Below, in pieces: positions 41,966 to 51,438 of a stretch of 64,000 nt of DNA. Source of the DNA: Kineosporia babensis (GTDB lineage: Bacteria > Actinomycetota > Actinomycetes > Actinomycetales > Kineosporiaceae); contig NZ_JAJOMB010000002.1 in the NCBI RefSeq assembly GCF_021129305.1, positions 62,001 through 126,000 on the forward strand, given 5' to 3'. The notes under the pieces were generated by a model that searched no databases, had not been told where the DNA came from, and saw only the letters and a program-made list of their open reading frames with translations. Both the position numbers and the translations under genes were made by a program. How positions within the stretch are numbered: position 1 is the stretch's first letter; each line of letters opens with the position of its first letter.

Positions 41966-41971
41966 ATCGTA
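41966..41971 (-). promoter_or_regulatory. Putative -10 box (TACGAT) for murA
   Basis: On the minus strand TACGAT ends 8 bases before the proposed GTG start. No ribosome binding site lies between them. Confidence 0.35.
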
Positions 41972-42137
41972 TGACCGATCGGGCCGGCGCGGCCGACATC
42001 CGGGCAGGGGTCAGTGCCCGGGCGTCTCGGTGCAGCGCGAGTACGCACAGGTAGAAGCCCTATCGTTCGCCCGGCGGACGCTGTTACCGGCCTTGCTGAT
42101 GCCGCCGCGGGCGCGGGCCGGGCCGCGGGTGCGGCTT

Positions 42138-42143
42138 TAGGCT
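42138..42143 (+). promoter_or_regulatory. Putative -10 box (TAGGCT) for pduO
   Basis: TAGGCT ends 6 bases before the ATG at 42150. The same hexamer lies at similar distance before nucS and mce. Confidence 0.35.
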
Positions 42144-42149
42144 GGGCGG

Positions 42150-42737
42150 ATGGTGAACCTGACGCGGATCTACACCCGGACCGGTGACGACGGCACGACT
42201 GCTCTGGGTGACTTCACTCGCACCTCGAAGAACGACCCGCGGCTGATCGCCTACGCCGACTGCGACGAGGCCAACAGCGCGATCGGGGTGGTCCTGGCGG
42301 CCGGCGGTGAGCTCGATCCGAAGATCACGCAACTGCTGCGCCGGGTGCAGAACGACCTGTTCGACGTCGGCTCCGACCTGTGTGTGCCGCTCACCCAGGA
42401 CTCGGCGGATCGCGGCCGGGTGAGCGCGGACTACGTGGAGCGTCTGGAGGCGGCCTGCGACGAGTTCAACGCGGACCTGCCGGCCCTGCGCTCGTTCATC
42501 CTGCCCGGCGGTTCGCCGGCCTCGGCCTACCTGCATGTGGCCCGCACGGTGACCCGGCGGGCCGAGCGGGCGGTCTGGGCGGCGCTCGAGGCACACGGCA
42601 GCGCGGCCGACGGCGGGGTCAACCCGCTCACCGCCAAGTACCTGAACCGGCTCAGCGACCTGCTCTTCATCCTCGGCCGGGTGGCGAACCAGGACGCCGG
42701 TGGCGACGTGCTCTGGGTGCCCGGCGGGGAACGCTGA
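42150..42737 (+). CDS. pduO: ATP:cob(I)alamin adenosyltransferase (PduO/MMAB type)
   Basis: Makes adenosylcobalamin, the cofactor of the methylmalonyl-CoA mutase encoded at 7-11 kb. The 195 residues carry the ATP-binding N-terminal motif YTRTGDDGTTALGDFTR, GSDLCVPLT, and the C-terminal LNRLSDLLFILGRVAN. Its place next to murA and divergent from it is the same in Mycobacterium (Rv1314c-Rv1315). Confidence 0.95.
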   Translation: MVNLTRIYTRTGDDGTTALGDFTRTSKNDPRLIAYADCDEANSAIGVVLAAGGELDPKITQLLRRVQNDLFDVGSDLCVPLTQDSADRGRVSADYVERLEAACDEFNADLPALRSFILPGGSPASAYLHVARTVTRRAERAVWAALEAHGSAADGGVNPLTAKYLNRLSDLLFILGRVANQDAGGDVLWVPGGER

Positions 42738-42761
42738 GTACTTTCGTTCTCGCCAAAAGAG

Positions 42762-42797
42762 GGACGGCGCCGAACCCCTCACAGTCCGGCGCCGTCC
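42762..42797. terminator. Bidirectional hairpin between pduO and the DUF1501 gene
   Basis: GGACGGCGCCG (42762-42772) pairs perfectly with CGGCGCCGTCC (42787-42797), lying between two converging genes. Confidence 0.7.
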
Positions 42798-42813
42798 TCC
42801 CCGACCCGCGGTC

Positions 42814-44088
42814 TCAGACCAAGCCAACCGTCTTGGGCTTGAAACCGGGGAAGATGTCGGCCGTGGAGTCCACACCGACACGTTTCTTCAGGACCTCGGA
42901 CACGATCGAGCGGTAATCCGTGGTGCCCGCCAGGTCGCCGTCGACCAGCTTCGATGCGCCCAGGCCGGGCCAGCGGCCGTGCACGCCCTGCTTCAGGCCG
43001 CCGCCCAGCGCCAGCACCACGTTGCCGTGGCCGTGGTCCAGCCCGCCCGAGCCGTTCTCCTCCAGCCGGCGGCCGAACTCGCTGAGGGTCAGCAGGGTGG
43101 TGCGCTTGAGGCCGTCGGCGCCCAGCTCGGCCGCGAAAGCCGCCAGGGCCTTGGCCATCTCGCCGAGCTGGTTGCTCATCCAGCCGCCGTCGGACTTGCC
43201 CAGGTTCACGTGCATGTCCCAGTTGCCGAAGTCGACGGTGGCCACCCGCAGGCCCATGTCGGCCTTGATCAGCCGGGCCACGTCGTGCAGGGCGTTGCCC
43301 AGGCCGGTCTCCGGGTAGCCCAGATCCTTGGCCGACCGGCCCTCGCCCTTTTGCAACTTGCCCATCTTGCCCACGGCCCCGAGCGCGTTCGTCATCGGCG
43401 CCCGGAGCTCCGGGGCGGCTCCGGCGTGCAGCGTCTTCAGGGCCGAGCGCCAGCGCGAGAGCGGCACCAGGTCCTCGCCGACCGAGAGCTTCACCCCGGC
43501 GATCGAGTTCATCGCGAACTTCATGTTCGGCCCGATCATCGAGTCGGGCATCGAGCCGGAGCCGACCTGGGTACCGGTGAACGCCCCCGGGTTGCCCAGA
43601 CTGCCCAGCGTGCGGTCGATCCAGCCGGTGCGCAGGCTGGAATCAGGTGCGGCGCGCTCCATCTCGGCCATCGCCTCGAAGTGCGAACGGGTCGGGTCGG
43701 CCTGGCCCACCGCGTGCACCGCGGCCATGGTGCCGTTGTCGAACAGCTTGAACACCGGCTTCAGGGCCGGGTGCAGGCCGAACATCGAGTCCAGCTTCTT
43801 GGCCTGGCCGGCCGCCACCGCGATCCCCGGGCGGGCCTTGGCGTAGGCCGGGTCGCCGAGCGGGACCACGGCCGAGAGCCCGTCGAAGCCGCCGCGCAGC
43901 GAGAGCACCACCAGCGTGCCGGTGCCGGCCGGGGCACCGAACGCCAGAGTGGCCCCGGACAGCGTGGTGGCGGTGGCCAGACCGCCGACGGCCGCCATCC
44001 GGAACAGGTTCCGGCGCGAGACTCCGCGGTTCTCCGGGCAGCCGCAGTCGAGCATCTGCTCCGGCGTCTGCGGGGTCGCAATCGTCAT
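42814..44088 (-). CDS. DUF1501 family exported protein
   Basis: The 424-residue protein has a twin-arginine signal (SRRNLFRMAAVGGLATATTL) about 24 residues from the N-terminus, preceded by a cysteine pair in LDCGCPEN. The DUF1501 core, related to sulfatases/alkaline phosphatases, includes LVVLSLRGGFDGLSAVVPLG, LLTLSEFGRRLEENGSGGLD and DHGHGNVVLALGGG. It follows the DUF1800 gene by 19 bases. The two families occur together in many bacteria and are thought to act in the envelope; the reaction is unknown. Confidence 0.9.
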   Translation of the reverse strand: MTIATPQTPEQMLDCGCPENRGVSRRNLFRMAAVGGLATATTLSGATLAFGAPAGTGTLVVLSLRGGFDGLSAVVPLGDPAYAKARPGIAVAAGQAKKLDSMFGLHPALKPVFKLFDNGTMAAVHAVGQADPTRSHFEAMAEMERAAPDSSLRTGWIDRTLGSLGNPGAFTGTQVGSGSMPDSMIGPNMKFAMNSIAGVKLSVGEDLVPLSRWRSALKTLHAGAAPELRAPMTNALGAVGKMGKLQKGEGRSAKDLGYPETGLGNALHDVARLIKADMGLRVATVDFGNWDMHVNLGKSDGGWMSNQLGEMAKALAAFAAELGADGLKRTTLLTLSEFGRRLEENGSGGLDHGHGNVVLALGGGLKQGVHGRWPGLGASKLVDGDLAGTTDYRSIVSEVLKKRVGVDSTADIFPGFKPKTVGLV

Positions 44089-44107
44089 CAGTCGAAAACC
44101 GTTCTGC

Positions 44108-45967
44108 TCAGACGGAGAGATGGGCGGGGGCGGACAGGAAGAGCGTGGCGGTCAGCGCGATGCTCTCGTGCTGCTCCCACGAGTCGGCGTTGAACGTCTT
44201 GGGCAGCTTGGTGCCGTTCAGCAGGGTGACCGCGGCCGAGCGCTCGCGCTCGGTGGGGCCACGGCCGAACACCTTCTTGCCCACCGCGGTGATCACCCCG
44301 GCCCGGGTGGTGGGCTTCTTGGCCAGCAGCTTCTCCGGCCCGGGCAGCTGCATCTTGGTCGGCCACCAGCCGTGCACCATCGCGGTGGTGGAGTTGAACA
44401 CCTGCAGCGCCCCGGCCGGGGACTGCCAGGCCGAGGCCCGGTCGGCGTAGCCGTTCGGCATCGACCAGCCCAGCGGGCCGTGCCCGGCGTCCTTGACGAT
44501 GTAGTACATGTCGGTCAGGGCCTTGGCGTTCGAGCCGTTCTTCACCCCGAGGACCCGGGCACTGGCCACCACCTGCTCCATCGGGCGGCGGATCTTCTCC
44601 CCGCTCGAGGCGGCGAACTCCGGCGAGGTGAACAGCGCCCGCAGCACCGGCCCGATCGCCGTGCCGTGCTTCGTGTACACCTTGGCCAGGCTGTCGATCA
44701 GCGACTTCGGCGGGCTGTCGGAGACGAAGTGGGTGGCCAGCTTGGTGGCGATGTTGCGGGCCGTCTTCGGGTGCCGGGCCAGGTGGCGCAGGTACTTGCG
44801 CTGGGCCACCGGGCCCTTGGCGGCGTCGGCGTTGGCGATACTGAACCCGAACGCCTTGATCCGGCCGGTGTGGTGGCGCTGCGGCTCGTACTTGCGCTTG
44901 CCGTCCCAGAACGTCCAGCCGGTCAGCAGCAGGGCCGAGCGCTGGATGTCCTTCTCGGTGTAGCCGCCGTTCACCCCGACCGTGTGCAGCTCCAGCACCT
45001 CACGGGCGTAGTTCTCGTTCGGCGCCTCCTTGCTGGAGTTGGTGCCGTCCAGGAAGGTCAGCATCGCCGGGTGGAAGGCGCTGGCCAGCAGCAGATCCTC
45101 GAACGTGCCCAGGGCGTGCTTGCGGATCACGTCGATCTGGTAGCGGTGCCGGGTGTCCCAGACGTCGCCGCCGGGGCAGGCGATGTTGAGGTGGTTGGAC
45201 CAGAAGTCCACCATCACCTCGAACAGCTCACGGCTGGAGAACAGCGCCCGGCCCAGGTGGTGGGTGCAGACGTCCATCATCAGGTCCCACGAGCCGACCT
45301 CGAGACCGGCCCGGGCCTGGGCGATGCTCCACTTCAGATCCGGGAACTGGGCGTCCACGGCCTGCCCCTTGGGGTCCTTGATCTTGGCCGGGCGCAGCTG
45401 GCGCTCCAGCCAGGCGGAGGCGCCCAGCCGCTCGATCGAACGGTCGCTCGCGGCGGTGCGCCCGTAGGTGGCCCGGCCGATCAGCAGATCCGGATCGACC
45501 TTGATCTTCTTCTTCGCCGCGGCCACCGAGCCGGTACCGGCAGCACCCGCCGCGGCCCGGGAGGTTCCCCGCCCCGCGGCCGCCCCGACCCCACTCGCAT
45601 CGGCGGCCGCCCCCGCGCCACTCGCTTCGGCGGCCGACAACGCCTCGCCGGCCATCGACGAGCCGCCCGCCGCAACGCTTCCCGACCCACCGGCCGCAGC
45701 GTTCTGCGCCGGTAACACAGGCGAGCTGCTGCCCCCTCGCATCAGCAGATAGCCCGTGCCACCGGCCGCTGCCACTGCGGTTGCCCCGCTGACCAGCATG
45801 CTGCGCCGGGAAACCCCAGAAGCAGCAAGCGGTTTACGGACGAGTGGCCTGCGCTCGCGCCGCGGCCGGGCCAGCGGTGCGGGGGAACCCACGGACGAGT
45901 TCGCGGAGACCACACGGCCACCCTGGCCGCCGGTGTTCTCACCGGCCAGCGGAAAGCCCTCTGTCAT
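44108..45967 (-). CDS. DUF1800 family exported protein
   Basis: I start at the ATG at 45967, behind AGGAGGAA, giving 619 residues. A long N-terminus (about 50 residues) leads to a twin-arginine motif SRRSMLVSGATAVAAAGGTG, then an Ala/Gly/Ser-rich linker of about 90 residues. The DUF1800 core follows (LLIGRATYGRTAASDRSIER, ASAWLERQLRP, VMVDFWSNHLNI, NYAREVLELHTVGVNGGYTE). It is the first gene of the DUF1800-DUF1501 operon. Function is unknown. Confidence 0.88.
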   Translation of the reverse strand: MTEGFPLAGENTGGQGGRVVSANSSVGSPAPLARPRRERRPLVRKPLAASGVSRRSMLVSGATAVAAAGGTGYLLMRGGSSSPVLPAQNAAAGGSGSVAAGGSSMAGEALSAAEASGAGAAADASGVGAAAGRGTSRAAAGAAGTGSVAAAKKKIKVDPDLLIGRATYGRTAASDRSIERLGASAWLERQLRPAKIKDPKGQAVDAQFPDLKWSIAQARAGLEVGSWDLMMDVCTHHLGRALFSSRELFEVMVDFWSNHLNIACPGGDVWDTRHRYQIDVIRKHALGTFEDLLLASAFHPAMLTFLDGTNSSKEAPNENYAREVLELHTVGVNGGYTEKDIQRSALLLTGWTFWDGKRKYEPQRHHTGRIKAFGFSIANADAAKGPVAQRKYLRHLARHPKTARNIATKLATHFVSDSPPKSLIDSLAKVYTKHGTAIGPVLRALFTSPEFAASSGEKIRRPMEQVVASARVLGVKNGSNAKALTDMYYIVKDAGHGPLGWSMPNGYADRASAWQSPAGALQVFNSTTAMVHGWWPTKMQLPGPEKLLAKKPTTRAGVITAVGKKVFGRGPTERERSAAVTLLNGTKLPKTFNADSWEQHESIALTATLFLSAPAHLSV

Positions 45968-46749
45968 CCGTCTATTCCTCCTGCAACCGCGCCCGGAGGC
46001 GGGGATCGTCTGAAGTCGCAGGGAACTTACAGTTTTTCTCCGGGCCCCGGCAACCAATGTTCCGGTGGCCGGCCGTGACCCGTTGTGCGAGAGAAAAGTG
46101 CTGGTGAGGGCCACATCCCAGGCTGAGTAAAACGAGCGTCAAGAAGCACTCAACGGCGGCCGCGAAGCTTTCCTCAACCCTTCCCCGGCCTTAAATGGCC
46201 TTAATGGAGGTAGGTATTTACCCCGAGAGTCGAGTGCAGTAGTGAGACGCAAAACTTAATTCGCCAGATCCCGGAAGCCTCACCGTTCACAAGGCCGATC
46301 CGATCAAGCATGACGCAGCGCGGCGGCTGCCTCACGGTCAGCTCCAGGCGGGGCAGACGCCCGATACGGCGATCGGCGCCCGCGCGCCTGTGGCCGAGTC
46401 GCTGGATCTGGTGGAACTGTTGCTCCTGGTCGCACTGCTGTATCTGGCCGCATCGAGCCTCGATCGCTGCAGCCCCTTCATGGCCCGCGCTCGCCCGCAG
46501 TTCCGTCCGAAGGGATGCGAGATGTGTAAACCTGGGCCACCTGGTACCGCGTGTACACATCGTCCAGTGCGATGGCCACGAACGTTCACCGGGTGACCGG
46601 TTGCACGGGCCGGATCCGGTACCGGGTGAACTTGGTGTTGCCTCAGCGCTCTTTGTTCACCCACTGCTGGACTGAGTGGCCCGGCGTAGAACCGGTCAAG
46701 TTTCGTGGTCGCCGTACTGGCCAGCGGGCCTCGGCGCCCAGTCCGCTGG
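45968..46749. other. Long intergenic region (782 bases) with no recognised gene
   Basis: It lies between the 3' end of the sigma-factor gene and the DUF1800 promoter. The open frames inside have no recognisable content or good starts. I see a local AT-rich patch with a repeated GGCCTTAA near 46190-46210 and an inverted repeat GGGTGAAC (46624-46631) / GTTCACCC (46655-46662). It may be a decayed gene or a regulatory region for the downstream operon. Confidence 0.4.
46029..46057 (-). promoter_or_regulatory. Putative promoter of the DUF1800-DUF1501 operon
   Basis: On the minus strand TTGGTT (46052-46057), a 17-base spacer and AACTGT (46029-46034) would initiate near 46022, leaving a leader of about 55 bases that holds the AGGAGGAA site. 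Confidence 0.4.
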
Positions 46750-48021
46750 TCAGGCCGAGCCCGGCGCTCTCGACTCCTCCGCTGAAGTCGCCACAACCGC
46801 CCGGCCTCGTAAAAACTGGGCCACAGCAACATCGTCCGTAAGCTCGGCGGCCCGTAGGTAGCACGCGGAAGCATCCAGCCCGGCCCGCATCATCTGATCC
46901 GCCCGCGCAGCCCAGTAAGGCTGAAATGCCTCCACTCCGTCGGACGGCAGCGCTGCCAGGCCGGTTTCGGGACCGTGCAACCTTCCTGCCACCACGGCTG
47001 CTGCGACGGCGGCGCCCAAGCTCGGCCCGACCACGAGAAGCGCTGTGTAGAGCGTGTTCAGCGCAGCCCAATCGGTCTCACCAGTGCGGCGCCGATCAGC
47101 GTGCACGGCCTGGATCGCGGCCTCCAGCTGAAACCGGCCAGGGGGACCGGAAGGTTGGGCTTTGCGCAGGTAGGCCTCGCCGTCCGCGATCAGCCGGGGG
47201 CTCCACTCGTCCGGATCTTGTTCTTCCAGCGGCACAAAGCCGTCTGTGCGAGACCACGCCAGCGCAAACGTCGTCAATGAAGCCAGCCCCCACGCCTCGG
47301 AATCGTTCTCCAGGAGGCCAGCGAGCGTCACCGCCAGGTATTGAGCCTCCCCGGCCAGCGAATCCGGGCCCTGGCGCAAGCTGATCGCCGCGCAGCCGTA
47401 AACCGCTTCCAGGACCGGAAACAGTCTCTCCGGCATCGCTCTCCGGTCGGGGATCGCGAAGGGGATGCGGGCGTCCTTAATTCGGCGCTTGGCTCGGACC
47501 AGTCGCTGTGCCATCGTGCCCGGCGCCACGGCGAACGCGCGGGCGATCTCTGCGGCCTCGAAACCCAAGACGGCCTGGAGCATCAGCGGGGTACGGACGG
47601 CCGGGTCGATGGCTGGGTGGGCGCAGACGAAAAGTAGTTCCAGGCGCCGCTCGCCGATCGCCAGGGGGTCGTGATCCGCCAGGGGATCGTAAGAGCCCGG
47701 GGGAGTGTCAGCGCCCGGCGACTCACGAGAGTCCAGGGGGTCGTGGGCGGCGGCGGTCTCGTCAAGTTGGGCGGCCGTCCGGGTGGCGGCCGCCTTCCAG
47801 ACGTCGCGTTGCCGGTTACGGGCTACGGTAAGCAGCCAGCCCTCGGGGTTTTCAGGTACCCCCTGCGAAGGCCAATGGCGTAGCGCCGCTTCGAATGAGC
47901 CGCTCAGAGCGTCTTCCGCCAGGGCGATATCTTCGCTGGACGCAGCCAGTACAGCAATCAGACGTCCGTACGAAGCGCGGGCAGCATGTTCGGCCGCCGC
48001 CCGCGCCTCTGCGGAACTCAC
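46750..48021 (-). CDS. ECF RNA polymerase sigma factor with C-terminal DUF6596-type extension (ECF42-like)
   Basis: The GTG at 48021 overlaps the stop of the YCII gene by 4 bases and gives 423 residues. Sigma region 2 lies in YGRLIAVLAASSEDIALAED and NPEGWLLTVARNRQRDVWKA; region 4 in VRTPLMLQAVLGFEAAEIAR and APGTMAQRLVRAKRRIKDAR. A C-terminal extension of about 200 residues is helical and TPR-like. Sigma factors of this type are regulated without a classical anti-sigma factor and are paired with a DGPF/YCII protein, exactly as here. Confidence 0.9.
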   Translation of the reverse strand: MSSAEARAAAEHAARASYGRLIAVLAASSEDIALAEDALSGSFEAALRHWPSQGVPENPEGWLLTVARNRQRDVWKAAATRTAAQLDETAAAHDPLDSRESPGADTPPGSYDPLADHDPLAIGERRLELLFVCAHPAIDPAVRTPLMLQAVLGFEAAEIARAFAVAPGTMAQRLVRAKRRIKDARIPFAIPDRRAMPERLFPVLEAVYGCAAISLRQGPDSLAGEAQYLAVTLAGLLENDSEAWGLASLTTFALAWSRTDGFVPLEEQDPDEWSPRLIADGEAYLRKAQPSGPPGRFQLEAAIQAVHADRRRTGETDWAALNTLYTALLVVGPSLGAAVAAAVVAGRLHGPETGLAALPSDGVEAFQPYWAARADQMMRAGLDASACYLRAAELTDDVAVAQFLRGRAVVATSAEESRAPGSA

Positions 48022-48395
48022 GTGTTCGGCTGCCAGACCCCCGCAACGGTGTGCGTTGCCCCAGGCCGGATTTCGATCGCACCCCACTGCGCCTGCGGCG
48101 ACTGCCGGGCCCAGGCGATGGCCGCATCCAGGTCCGCCACGTCGATCACAAACGTCCCGGCGAGCTGTTCTTTGGTGTCAGCGAACGGACCGTCCTGTAC
48201 CTGCAGGGCACCGTCGCGTACCCGGATCGTGGTGCTGGACGCCGTTGACTGCAGTACCTCGGCCGAGATCAGCACCCCGGCGGCCTGCAGCGTGGCGGCG
48301 TAGCTGCGCATCGCACGCCTACCCTCTTCGAGCACCTCGGGCGGGAGCACCTGGCCGGCCTCTTCGGAGTAGTGCATCAGGAGCGTGTAGCGCAT
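48018..48395 (-). CDS. YCII-related (DGPF) protein, partner of the sigma factor
   Basis: A 125-residue ferredoxin-like protein that starts MRYTLLMHYSEEAGQVLPPE and contains the DGPF signature in VQDGPFADTKEQLAGTFVID, followed by DLDAAIAWARQSP. GGAAGGAAC precedes the ATG. It is the first gene of the two-gene sigma operon. DGPF proteins are the usual neighbours and probable regulators or targets of ECF42 factors. Confidence 0.9.
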   Translation of the reverse strand: MRYTLLMHYSEEAGQVLPPEVLEEGRRAMRSYAATLQAAGVLISAEVLQSTASSTTIRVRDGALQVQDGPFADTKEQLAGTFVIDVADLDAAIAWARQSPQAQWGAIEIRPGATHTVAGVWQPNT

Positions 48396-48482
48396 GACGT
48401 TCGTTCCTTCCCGGGCGCCGATGGACTGTCGTGGTGATGACGAGCGAGCCCAACGCCGATCGACAGCCCCGGAAAGAAATTC

Positions 48483-49412
48483 TTACGCCAGCGCGGCGAC
48501 CTCGGCCAGCACATCGTCCGCGCAGCCCCAGGAAAGTGTTACCCCGCTGCCACCGTGGCCGTAGCAGTGAACCGTCGTACCCTCAGCCGCGCGTACGGTC
48601 TCCAGGCGGACGGCCGGGCGGGCCGGGCGCAGACCTACCCGGTGGGCGAGCACGGTAGCGCGCCCCAACGCGGGCACGAGTTCCTTGGCCCGCTGCAGAA
48701 TTTGCTCCGCGAGCACCTGGTCCGGCGTGGTGTCGAAGTTGTTGTCCTGCGCAGTGCCACCGACCACTACGTGCTGGCGGTGCGGCAGTACGTAGGTGAG
48801 CACGTCCGGGTCGGCATCATTGGCCCACCACTCGTTGATTCCCGGGTTGGACATCCGCAGCACCTGACCCCGGACCGGAAACACGGTCGGGTCGGCGGCG
48901 AGCGCACGGCTGGCGAGGCCCGTGCAGTTGACGATCAGCCCCCGGGTGGGCAGCGCGGTCAGGGGGAGCCGGGTCAGCGTGCCGCCGGCTGCCTGCAGGC
49001 GGGCCACCAGGTACGGCAGGTAGACCGACATGTCGACCATGGGCACGGTGAGGTGCCAGCCGTTGCGGTGCTGGGGGTGAGGATGATTGACGTGGGTCAG
49101 ATCGACGGGCAGTCCATCGGCGAAAGTGGGCCGTTCATCGGTTCCGACGATGTACCCCGGGCGCAGCACTACCCCCGTCGCGCTGTCCCCAGCGAGCTCA
49201 GCAAGAGCGCGGTAGGTAGCGTGCCCCCAGCGTTCCACCTGGTCTCGCGGCTCGGCCAAGAACGGTTGCCACAGTCCACCGGCCACCGCTGACGTGGTCT
49301 CCAGCGGCATCTCCCGCGCGAGCACGTCGACGCTGTGCCCCGCCTCAGCCAGCCGGACCGCGCAGGACAACCCGATAACACCCGCGCCGATGACGCTAAC
49401 CCGTGCAGCCAT
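48483..49412 (-). CDS. FAD-dependent oxidoreductase, D-amino-acid oxidase family
   Basis: The 309 residues start with the FAD-binding motif VSVIGAGVIGLSCAVRLAEA and contain SAVAGGLWQPFLAEPRDQVE, the substrate-side region VDMSVYLPYLVARLQAAGGT, FPVRGQVLRM, and a C-terminal FAD segment HCYGHGGSGVTLSWGCADDV. These match D-amino-acid/D-aspartate oxidases, which oxidise D-amino acids to keto acids with hydrogen peroxide release. It appears to be a single gene. The exact substrate cannot be told from sequence. Confidence 0.88.
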   Translation of the reverse strand: MAARVSVIGAGVIGLSCAVRLAEAGHSVDVLAREMPLETTSAVAGGLWQPFLAEPRDQVERWGHATYRALAELAGDSATGVVLRPGYIVGTDERPTFADGLPVDLTHVNHPHPQHRNGWHLTVPMVDMSVYLPYLVARLQAAGGTLTRLPLTALPTRGLIVNCTGLASRALAADPTVFPVRGQVLRMSNPGINEWWANDADPDVLTYVLPHRQHVVVGGTAQDNNFDTTPDQVLAEQILQRAKELVPALGRATVLAHRVGLRPARPAVRLETVRAAEGTTVHCYGHGGSGVTLSWGCADDVLAEVAALA

Positions 49413-49538
49413 AAGAGGGATGGTGCCGTGAGTAGGTGGTCACGGGCTACTGGACGTCCACCATCCGGGTCTATCCGGCGAAGGGGGTAAGGAGCGAAGG
49501 TGCCCTCCCGCGCATTCTCAGGGGTACCAACTGCTTGA

Positions 49539-49595
49539 GGACGTCGGTGCCCACCAAAACCCGCGGCTCAAGACGCGAGGTGCCCACCGACGTCC
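49539..49595. terminator. Inverted repeat downstream of pyrD
   Basis: GGACGTCGGTG (49539-49549) pairs with CACCGACGTCC (49585-49595), with a further CACC/GGTG pairing inside. It lies just beyond the 3' end of pyrD on the minus strand. The 17-mer GGACGTCGGTGCCCACC here is identical to that in the hairpin at 53907-53945. Confidence 0.55.
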
Positions 49596-49610
49596 ACCAT
49601 TGGACGCTTC

Positions 49611-50729
49611 TCAGCTCGCCTCGAGGTCAGCCCCTACGGCCTGGTTCACCGAGGTGAAGCCGTCGGCCCGCAGGCGCTCCGCGATCCGCTGCTGCACCTG
49701 ACGCGGCCAGAACAGCCCGCCGTAGATGAACCCGGTGTACGCCTGCACCAGCGACGCCCCGGCCCGGATCCGCTCGTACGCGTCGTCGCCGGTGGTGATC
49801 CCGCCGGCCGCGATCAGCACCATGTCCGCGCCGACCCGGGCCCGCAACCGCCGCAGGACCTCCAGGGAGCGCTGGGCCACCGGCGGGCCGGACAGCCCAC
49901 CCGCGCCGATCGCCTCCACCTCGGCCGCGTCGGTGCGCAGGCCGGTCCGGGAGATCGTGGTGTTGGTCGCGATGATCCCGTCCAGGCCCAGCTCGACGGC
50001 CAGGTCGGCGACCGCGTCCACGTCCTCGTCGGACAGGTCCGGGGCGATCTTCACCAGCAGCGGGACCCGGCGGGTGCCGCTGCCGCGACCGGCCGGGCCG
50101 GATGCATCGAGAGTGCGCCGAACCTCGCTCAGCAGCGGGCGCAGCGAGGCCACCGCCTGCAGGTCGCGCAGCCCGGGAGTGTTCGGCGAGCTGACGTTGA
50201 CCACCAGGTAGTCGGCCACCGGGCCGAGCCGGGCGGCGCTGGCCACGTAGTCCTCGATCGCGTCGGCCGGGCCGACCACCTTGGTCTTGCCGATGTTCGC
50301 GCCGACCACCGCGCTGCCGGTCCGGGCCTTCAGCCGGACCGCGGCCGAGGTCGAGCCGTGGTTGTTGAAGCCCATCCGGTTGATCAGGGCCTGGTCCTCG
50401 GTCAGCCGGAACATCCGCGGCTTGGGGTTGCCCGGTTGCGGCCGCCCGGTCACCGTGCCGATCTCGACGAACCCGAAGCCCATCGCGGCCAGCGCGTCCG
50501 GGGCCAGGGCGTCCTTGTCGAAGCCCGCGGCCAGGCCGAGCGGGCCCGGTACGTCCAGGCCGAGCGCGCGGGTGCGCAGCACCGGATCCTTCGGGGCGAG
50601 CAGCCGGGCCAGCTGGGTGCGCAGCGCGGGAACCCGCTCCACCAGGCGGATCGCGGCGAACGCGGCGTGGTGGGCGGTCTCGGCCGGTACGTGGACCAGC
50701 AGGTGCTTGTAGACGAGTCGGTACAGCAT
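49611..50729 (-). CDS. pyrD: Dihydroorotate dehydrogenase (quinone), class 2
   Basis: Membrane-associated flavoenzyme that oxidises dihydroorotate to orotate in pyrimidine synthesis, using quinone. The 372-residue length and the N-terminal helical extension ([20 protein letters not shown]) mark class 2. FMN and substrate motifs include [51 protein letters not shown] and [10 protein letters not shown]. Its ATG overlaps the nucS stop, so it is cotranscribed with nucS. Confidence 0.96.
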   Translation of the reverse strand: MLYRLVYKHLLVHVPAETAHHAAFAAIRLVERVPALRTQLARLLAPKDPVLRTRALGLDVPGPLGLAAGFDKDALAPDALAAMGFGFVEIGTVTGRPQPGNPKPRMFRLTEDQALINRMGFNNHGSTSAAVRLKARTGSAVVGANIGKTKVVGPADAIEDYVASAARLGPVADYLVVNVSSPNTPGLRDLQAVASLRPLLSEVRRTLDASGPAGRGSGTRRVPLLVKIAPDLSDEDVDAVADLAVELGLDGIIATNTTISRTGLRTDAAEVEAIGAGGLSGPPVAQRSLEVLRRLRARVGADMVLIAAGGITTGDDAYERIRAGASLVQAYTGFIYGGLFWPRQVQQRIAERLRADGFTSVNQAVGADLEAS

Positions 50730-51424
50730 CAGAAAAGTCGGTGCTCCACGTCGTCCAGGCCGCGCATCTCGTCGTAGTCGAGGATCACGCAGCGGATTCC
50801 GCGGTCCTCGGCCAGGACCCGGGCCTGGGGTTTGATCTCCTGGGCCGCGTAGATCCCGGCGACCGGGGACAGCAGCGGGTCCCGGTTCATCAGCTCCAGG
50901 TAGCGGGTGAGCTGCTCGACCCCGTCGATCTCGCCGCGGCGCTTGATCTCGACCGCCACCGAGCCCCCCTTGGCGTCCTTGACCAGCAGGTCCACCGGGC
51001 CGATGGCGGTCATGTACTCGCGCCGGACCAGTTGCCAGCCCTCGCCCAGCCGGTTCACCTGCTCGGCCAGCAGCTTCTGCAGGTGCGCCTCGACCCCGTC
51101 CTTGACCAGGCCCGGGTCGACGCCCAGCTCGTGGCTGCTGTCGTGCAGCACCTCGTGCAGGCTGACGATCAGCCGGTCGTCGGTCTTGCCGGCCTGAACC
51201 GTCCAGACCTCGATCACCCCGACCTCGGCGGCCGCCTCGTCCGGCGCCGCGACCGTCAGCTTGGCGGGCGGGCTCATCCAGTTCAGAGGCTTGTAGGAGC
51301 CTCCGTCGGAATGCACCAGAACGCTGCCGTCGGCCTTGACCATCAGGAGACGGGTGGCGAGCGGGAGGTGGGCGGTCAACCGCCCGGCGTAGTCAACTGA
51401 ACAACGAGCGATAACCAGACGCAC
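50729..51424 (-). CDS. nucS: Endonuclease NucS (mismatch-specific)
   Basis: Starting at the GTG at 51424 gives 231 residues beginning [20 protein letters not shown], the canonical NucS N-terminus. The C-terminal RecB-like nuclease domain has [20 protein letters not shown] and [20 protein letters not shown]. NucS carries out non-canonical mismatch repair in actinobacteria that lack MutS/MutL. The last residues ([18 protein letters not shown]) include a beta-clamp-binding-like tail. A TAGGCT box lies 8 bases before the start. Confidence 0.96.
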   Translation of the reverse strand: MRLVIARCSVDYAGRLTAHLPLATRLLMVKADGSVLVHSDGGSYKPLNWMSPPAKLTVAAPDEAAAEVGVIEVWTVQAGKTDDRLIVSLHEVLHDSSHELGVDPGLVKDGVEAHLQKLLAEQVNRLGEGWQLVRREYMTAIGPVDLLVKDAKGGSVAVEIKRRGEIDGVEQLTRYLELMNRDPLLSPVAGIYAAQEIKPQARVLAEDRGIRCVILDYDEMRGLDDVEHRLF

Positions 51425-51432
51425 GATGGGCG

Positions 51433-51438
51433 AGCCTA
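51433..51438 (-). promoter_or_regulatory. Putative -10 box (TAGGCT) for nucS
   Basis: On the minus strand TAGGCT ends 8 bases before the GTG start of nucS, without a ribosome binding site between, so the nucS-pyrD message may be leaderless. Confidence 0.4.

Noticed and set aside
46201-46560. Minus-strand frame of 119 codons in the long intergenic region
   Set aside because: No start with a ribosome binding site, no domain and odd composition; treated as non-coding.
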